From assembly GCA_047519745.1 (NCBI GenBank), contig JAPVSJ010000103.1, positions 1 through 8,850 on the forward strand: a DNA stretch of 8,850 nt. Reading direction: 5' to 3'. The notes below the pieces were generated by a model that saw only the letters and a program-made list of their open reading frames with translations, was not told the origin of the DNA and searched no databases. Origin of the DNA: VRUE01 sp047519745 (GTDB lineage: Bacteria; Actinomycetota; Thermoleophilia; Solirubrobacterales; 70-9). Below, in pieces: positions 6,461 to 8,850 of this stretch. Within the stretch, counting starts at the first letter, position 1, and every line of letters begins with the position of its first letter. Made by a program: the position numbers and the translations under genes.

Positions 6461-7336
6461 TCAGCTCAGAACCGACTTCGAGACCGACCCGATCCCGAGC
6501 AGACCCGGCCCGACGTGGGCGCCGAGGACGGCGCCGATCTCGGAGATGAAGGCCGGCTCGCAGCCGAAGATCTCACGCGCGTCGTCGGCCAGGGCGGCGG
6601 CCGTCTCGTCGTCCTGGATGTGCTGGACGACCCAGGCGTCGAGGCCGGACTCGTGGCGCTCGCGGGCGTAGTCGCGCAGGCGCTCGATCGAGCGGGCGCG
6701 GGTGCGGACCCGCTCCACCGGCGTGATCTCCTCCTCCAGGGTGAGGATCGGCTTGATCTTCAGCGCCGAGCCGATGAAGGCGCTGGCACCGCCGATCCGC
6801 CCGCCCCGCCGCAGGTACTCGAGGGTGTCGATCGCGAACCACATCTTCAGCTCCTCGCGGGTCCGCTGGGCGCGGGCGAGCGCCTCGTCGGCGTCGCCCC
6901 CTGACGCGGCAGCGGCAGCGGCGCCGAGCGCGCAGAGGCCCATCCCGCCGGCCGCAGAGCGCGAGTCGAAGATCTTGATCCGCTCGCCGTCCTTGCCTTC
7001 GTCGATCAGCTGCCGGCGCGCCTGGCCGGCGGCCTCGAAGGTGCCGGAGATCCCGGCCGAGATGTGGACCGAGGCGATCTCACGACCGGCGTCGAGCAGC
7101 GGTTCGTAGACGGCGAGGAAGTCGCCGATCGAGGGCTGCGAGGTCGTCGCGCCGCTCTCGGAGGCGCGCAGGCGCTCGAAGAAAGCGCCGTAGTCGCCGA
7201 CCTCGGTCTCCTTCTGCTGATCGCCGTCGATCGAGACATAGAGGCTGACCAGCTCGATGCCTCGCTGCTCGCGGAGCTCCGTGGGCAGGTAGGCCGTGCT
7301 GTCGCAGACGACGGCGGTTGGGGCGCTCGGGGTCAA
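6461..7336 (-). CDS. DegV family fatty-acid-binding protein
   Basis: This is a predicted cytosolic lipid-binding protein of 291 residues from TTG 7336. DegV/FakB proteins hold a single fatty acid and, in Firmicutes, present it to the kinase FakA. Visible family motifs are CDSTAYLP (11-18), TTSQPS (64-69), HISAGISGTF (91-100) and LEYLRRGGRIGGAS (172-185), which line the fatty-acid pocket. The frame continues upstream to a TTG at 7429 (322 residues), but that part lies inside the divergent erpA gene and lacks family similarity. TTG 7336, only six residues before TAVVCDST, gives the usual N-terminus, although its ribosome-binding site is poor (GAGAG about 11 bases upstream). No FakA-like kinase is present in the window. 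Convergent with the DUF3618 gene, divergent from erpA. Confidence 0.88.
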   Translation of the reverse strand: MTPSAPTAVVCDSTAYLPTELREQRGIELVSLYVSIDGDQQKETEVGDYGAFFERLRASESGATTSQPSIGDFLAVYEPLLDAGREIASVHISAGISGTFEAAGQARRQLIDEGKDGERIKIFDSRSAAGGMGLCALGAAAAAASGGDADEALARAQRTREELKMWFAIDTLEYLRRGGRIGGASAFIGSALKIKPILTLEEEITPVERVRTRARSIERLRDYARERHESGLDAWVVQHIQDDETAAALADDAREIFGCEPAFISEIGAVLGAHVGPGLLGIGSVSKSVLS

Positions 7337-7363
7337 GGTGGGCGATTCTCTCAGACCTGCCGC

Positions 7364-7369
7364 TACACT
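7364..7369 (+). promoter_or_regulatory. Probable -10 element for erpA
   Basis: TACACT is a two-mismatch -10 hexamer in an AT-richer stretch (TACACTTAATGAA). It ends 7 bases before GTG 7377. Transcription would therefore begin at or next to the start codon, giving a leaderless message. No clear -35 box was found 16-18 bases upstream. Confidence 0.4.
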
Positions 7370-7376
7370 TAATGAA

Positions 7377-7766
7377 GTGACCGAGGCGACCAGCGACAGC
7401 CCACCAGAGGCGATCACCCTCACCGACAAGGCGGCCGTGAAGATCGGCGAGCTGCTGGGCGGTCAGGACGACGCTGAGGGTCAGGCGCTGCGCGTCGCCG
7501 TTCGCGGCGGCGGCTGCTCCGGCTTCCAGTACGCGCTCGCCTTTGACCGCGCCAAGGACGACGACCACGTCTTCGAGGTCGACGGCGTCGCCGTCGTCGT
7601 CGACAAGGTCAGCATGCAGTTCGTCTTCGGCTCGGAGGTGGATTACGTGGAAGGCTTGCAAGGGGCGGGCTTCCAGGTCAACAACCCCAACGTGGTTGCC
7701 GCCTGCGGTTGCGGGTCGTCCTTTCAGGTGAAAGACGACGCCGACGCGACGCCCGCGGCCGTCTAG
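7377..7766 (+). CDS. erpA: A-type iron-sulfur cluster carrier (ErpA/IscA family)
   Basis: The 129-residue product inserts or carries iron-sulfur clusters into target apoproteins. The three conserved cysteines are present with the usual spacing: C47 in RGGGCSGFQY and C110/C112 in AACGCGSSF near the end. FVFGSEVDYVEGLQGAGFQVNNPN (84-107) is the standard block before the CGC motif. The first ten residues and the last ten (Asp/Ala-rich) are variable tails. The frame is open back to 7296, but GTG 7377 is chosen because the earlier part overlaps the DegV gene and the -10 element. It converges on the glutaredoxin/bolA run with only 15 bases between stops. ErpA and IscA cannot be separated with certainty from sequence alone. 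No scaffold gene (sufU/iscU) is seen here. Confidence 0.93.
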   Translation: MTEATSDSPPEAITLTDKAAVKIGELLGGQDDAEGQALRVAVRGGGCSGFQYALAFDRAKDDDHVFEVDGVAVVVDKVSMQFVFGSEVDYVEGLQGAGFQVNNPNVVAACGCGSSFQVKDDADATPAAV

Positions 7767-7781
7767 CGCCGTCCGGGCGAG

Positions 7782-8168
7782 CTATTCGATCTGCAGCGGC
7801 GGCGATTGCGCCGGGGCGGCTGCCTGCGGTGCCGCCTCCGGCTGCTCGACCCCCAGCGCTTCGGCCAGCTCGCCGGACTCGAACATCTCCTCGACCAGGT
7901 CCGCGCCGCCGACCAGCTCGCCGTTGACGTAGAGCTGCGGGAAGGTCTGCCAGTCCGATATCTCCGCGGTCACCTCGCGCAGCGGCTGCAGGGCGGGGAG
8001 GACGTCGATCGCGCCGTACTCGACGTCCATCGAGTCGAGCACCTGGACGACCCGCATCGAGAAGCCGCAGCGCGGCATCTCCGGCGTCCCTTTCATGAAG
8101 AGCAGCACCGGGTTGGCGGCGATCAGCTCCTCGACTTTCTCCTTCAGCTGTGGATCGACCATGGCCAC
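7782..8168 (-). CDS. grxD: Monothiol CGFS glutaredoxin (Grx4/GrxD family)
   Basis: This is a predicted [2Fe-2S] cluster carrier and BolA partner, not a disulfide reductase. The 128-residue product has K26 in FMKGTPEMP, the active-site CGFS (34-37, single cysteine ligand), WQTFPQLYVNGELVGG (73-88) with the glutathione-binding TFP and GG elements, and the helix GADLVEEMFESGEL. Bound cluster is normally held by two such proteins or by one plus BolA, with glutathione or a replacement thiol. Actinobacteria mostly use mycothiol, so the thiol here is open. Residues about 109-128 form an Ala/Pro/Gln tail beyond the usual end. GTG 8168 has GGGG about ten bases upstream, at the end of bolA, and an ATG at 8162 is the alternative. 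It lies 7 bases after bolA. Confidence 0.94.
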   Translation of the reverse strand: MAMVDPQLKEKVEELIAANPVLLFMKGTPEMPRCGFSMRVVQVLDSMDVEYGAIDVLPALQPLREVTAEISDWQTFPQLYVNGELVGGADLVEEMFESGELAEALGVEQPEAAPQAAAPAQSPPLQIE

Positions 8169-8175
8169 AGGGTAT

Positions 8176-8409
8176 CTACCCCGCCACCTCGGTCCTGATC
8201 GAGAGCGCGTGGATCTGACCGTCGTCGAAGCGCTCCTTGACGGCGGCCTTGACCAGGCGATGCTGGTCGAGCCGCGAGAGCCCCTCGAACTGGGCCGCCC
8301 TCACCACGGCGCGCAGGTGCTGGCCGCCGCCGTCTTCGTCCTCGACCGTCACCTCGGCGCCCGGCAGCGCTGCCTCGATCATCGATTTCAACTCGACGAG
8401 GTCGACCAC
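8176..8409 (-). CDS. bolA: BolA family protein
   Basis: The 77-residue product is a compact BolA protein that cooperates with CGFS glutaredoxins in iron-sulfur cluster trafficking. Features of the fold are the N-terminal helix (LKSMIEAALPGAEV, 7-20), H31 in GGGQHLRAVV, the block FEGLSRLDQHRLVKAAVKE (41-59), and the near-invariant C-terminal histidine H67 in QIHALSIRT. H31 and H67 are the candidate cluster ligands by family knowledge. GTG at 8409 is chosen because it gives the normal start just ahead of DLVEL. The longer open frame to 8682 only runs out of phase through fprA. It begins 4 bases after the fprA stop and ends 7 bases before the glutaredoxin start, so the three genes almost certainly form one transcript. 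Confidence 0.9.
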   Translation of the reverse strand: MVDLVELKSMIEAALPGAEVTVEDEDGGGQHLRAVVRAAQFEGLSRLDQHRLVKAAVKERFDDGQIHALSIRTEVAG

Positions 8410-8413
8410 GGCG

Positions 8414-8850
8414 TCAGCCGGAGATCTTCTCGCCCAGCGCGCCGAGCATCTCCTCGACGCGGACGAACTTGACGCGGGGGCGGCCGTGGGGCTCGCCGCG
8501 GCCGACCTCGGCCTGGTCGATCGCCTGCCAGTCCTCGAAGCTGACGTAGCGGATGCCGCGCTCGGCGAGCAGGTCCTCGACTGCGGTGGGCTCGGGGCTG
8601 GCGGGGCTGAGCAGGGTCTGCGACTCGACGTCGGCGAGCAGGTGCTGGACGGTCTCCAGCGCGTCTTTCTTGTTGGTGCCAATAACGCCGGAGGGGCCGC
8701 GCTTGATCCAGCCCGCGGTGTAGTGGCCGACCTTGTGGCCGGAGTCGTGCGAATCGAGCACGCGGCCGCCCTCGTTGAGGATCAGGCCGCGCTTCTCGTC
8801 GAAGGGGACGCCCTCGATCGGGATCCCGGTGTAGCCGACCGAGCGCAGGA
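8414..8850 (-). CDS. fprA: Ferredoxin-NADP+ reductase, FprA type, C-terminal part (partial)
   Basis: Only the last 145 codons are in the window; the gene continues past base 8850. The visible protein starts LRSVGYTGIPIEGVPFDEKR and contains GHYTAGWIKRGPSGVIGTNKKDALETV. This is the conserved C-terminal block of FprA, the adrenodoxin-reductase-like flavoprotein that moves electrons between NADPH and ferredoxin. GWIKRGPSG contacts FAD and NADP in the known structures. The final part (VEEMLGALGEKISG) matches the normal end, so the stop at 8414-8416 is not a truncation. It is the first visible gene of a tight run with bolA and the glutaredoxin, which fits supply of electrons to iron-sulfur proteins. 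Confidence 0.92.
   Translation of the reverse strand, partial: LRSVGYTGIPIEGVPFDEKRGLILNEGGRVLDSHDSGHKVGHYTAGWIKRGPSGVIGTNKKDALETVQHLLADVESQTLLSPASPEPTAVEDLLAERGIRYVSFEDWQAIDQAEVGRGEPHGRPRVKFVRVEEMLGALGEKISG

Noticed and set aside
7296..7376. Longer start for the A-type carrier
   Set aside because: It would overlap the DegV coding region and cover the likely -10 element, and it adds no family sequence.
7767..7779. Small hairpin CGCC...GGCG between erpA and the glutaredoxin gene
   Set aside because: Only four pairs and no T run; readily expected by chance at this base composition.
8410..8682. Extended N-terminus of the BolA frame
   Set aside because: This stretch overlaps fprA in another phase and is Ser/Arg/Pro-rich, without BolA similarity.

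Overview
The window comes from a chromosome of high G+C content. Reading frames are tightly packed, GTG and TTG starts are frequent, and third codon positions are mostly G or C. The gene content suggests an actinobacterium, possibly of the Thermoleophilia/Solirubrobacter type: a class III cyclase fused to an AAA ATPase, an FprA-type ferredoxin reductase, and small holin-like/DUF3618 membrane proteins. That placement is inference, since no rRNA or other marker is present. No tRNA, rRNA, CRISPR array, transposase or prophage was seen.

Left part (1-4142). A short-chain dehydrogenase (+, 160-1005) converges on a large signalling protein (-, 1062 to about 4100) made of a cyclase catalytic domain, an AAA ATPase and a helical-repeat region. 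The 56-base gap between their stops is almost filled by a long nested inverted repeat, probably a two-way terminator.

Middle (4100-6450). A compact divergent control region separates the cyclase gene from a plus-strand run of five genes: a Nit1-type carbon-nitrogen hydrolase, a TetR-family regulator whose start overlaps the hydrolase stop, a 44-residue membrane protein, a two-helix 'phage holin family' membrane protein, and a DUF3618-type membrane protein. The control region holds a perfect inverted repeat, TGACTG-GT-CAGTCA, of the kind bound by FadR-like TetR proteins. It is the best candidate for autoregulation of this run and perhaps for control of the cyclase.

Right part (6461-8850). A DegV fatty-acid-binding protein (-) diverges from an A-type iron-sulfur carrier, ErpA/IscA (+). 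The carrier converges on a minus-strand run: ferredoxin-NADP reductase fprA (its N-terminal part lies beyond the window), bolA, and a CGFS monothiol glutaredoxin. BolA and CGFS glutaredoxins are known partners that share a [2Fe-2S] cluster, so this end of the window looks like an iron-sulfur cluster handling and electron supply locus.

Most of the genes belong to known families. The most interesting points are the shared operator/promoter region at 4100-4190, the small membrane-protein module behind the regulator, the cyclase domain lacking its transition-state asparagine, and the BolA/glutaredoxin/A-type carrier grouping.
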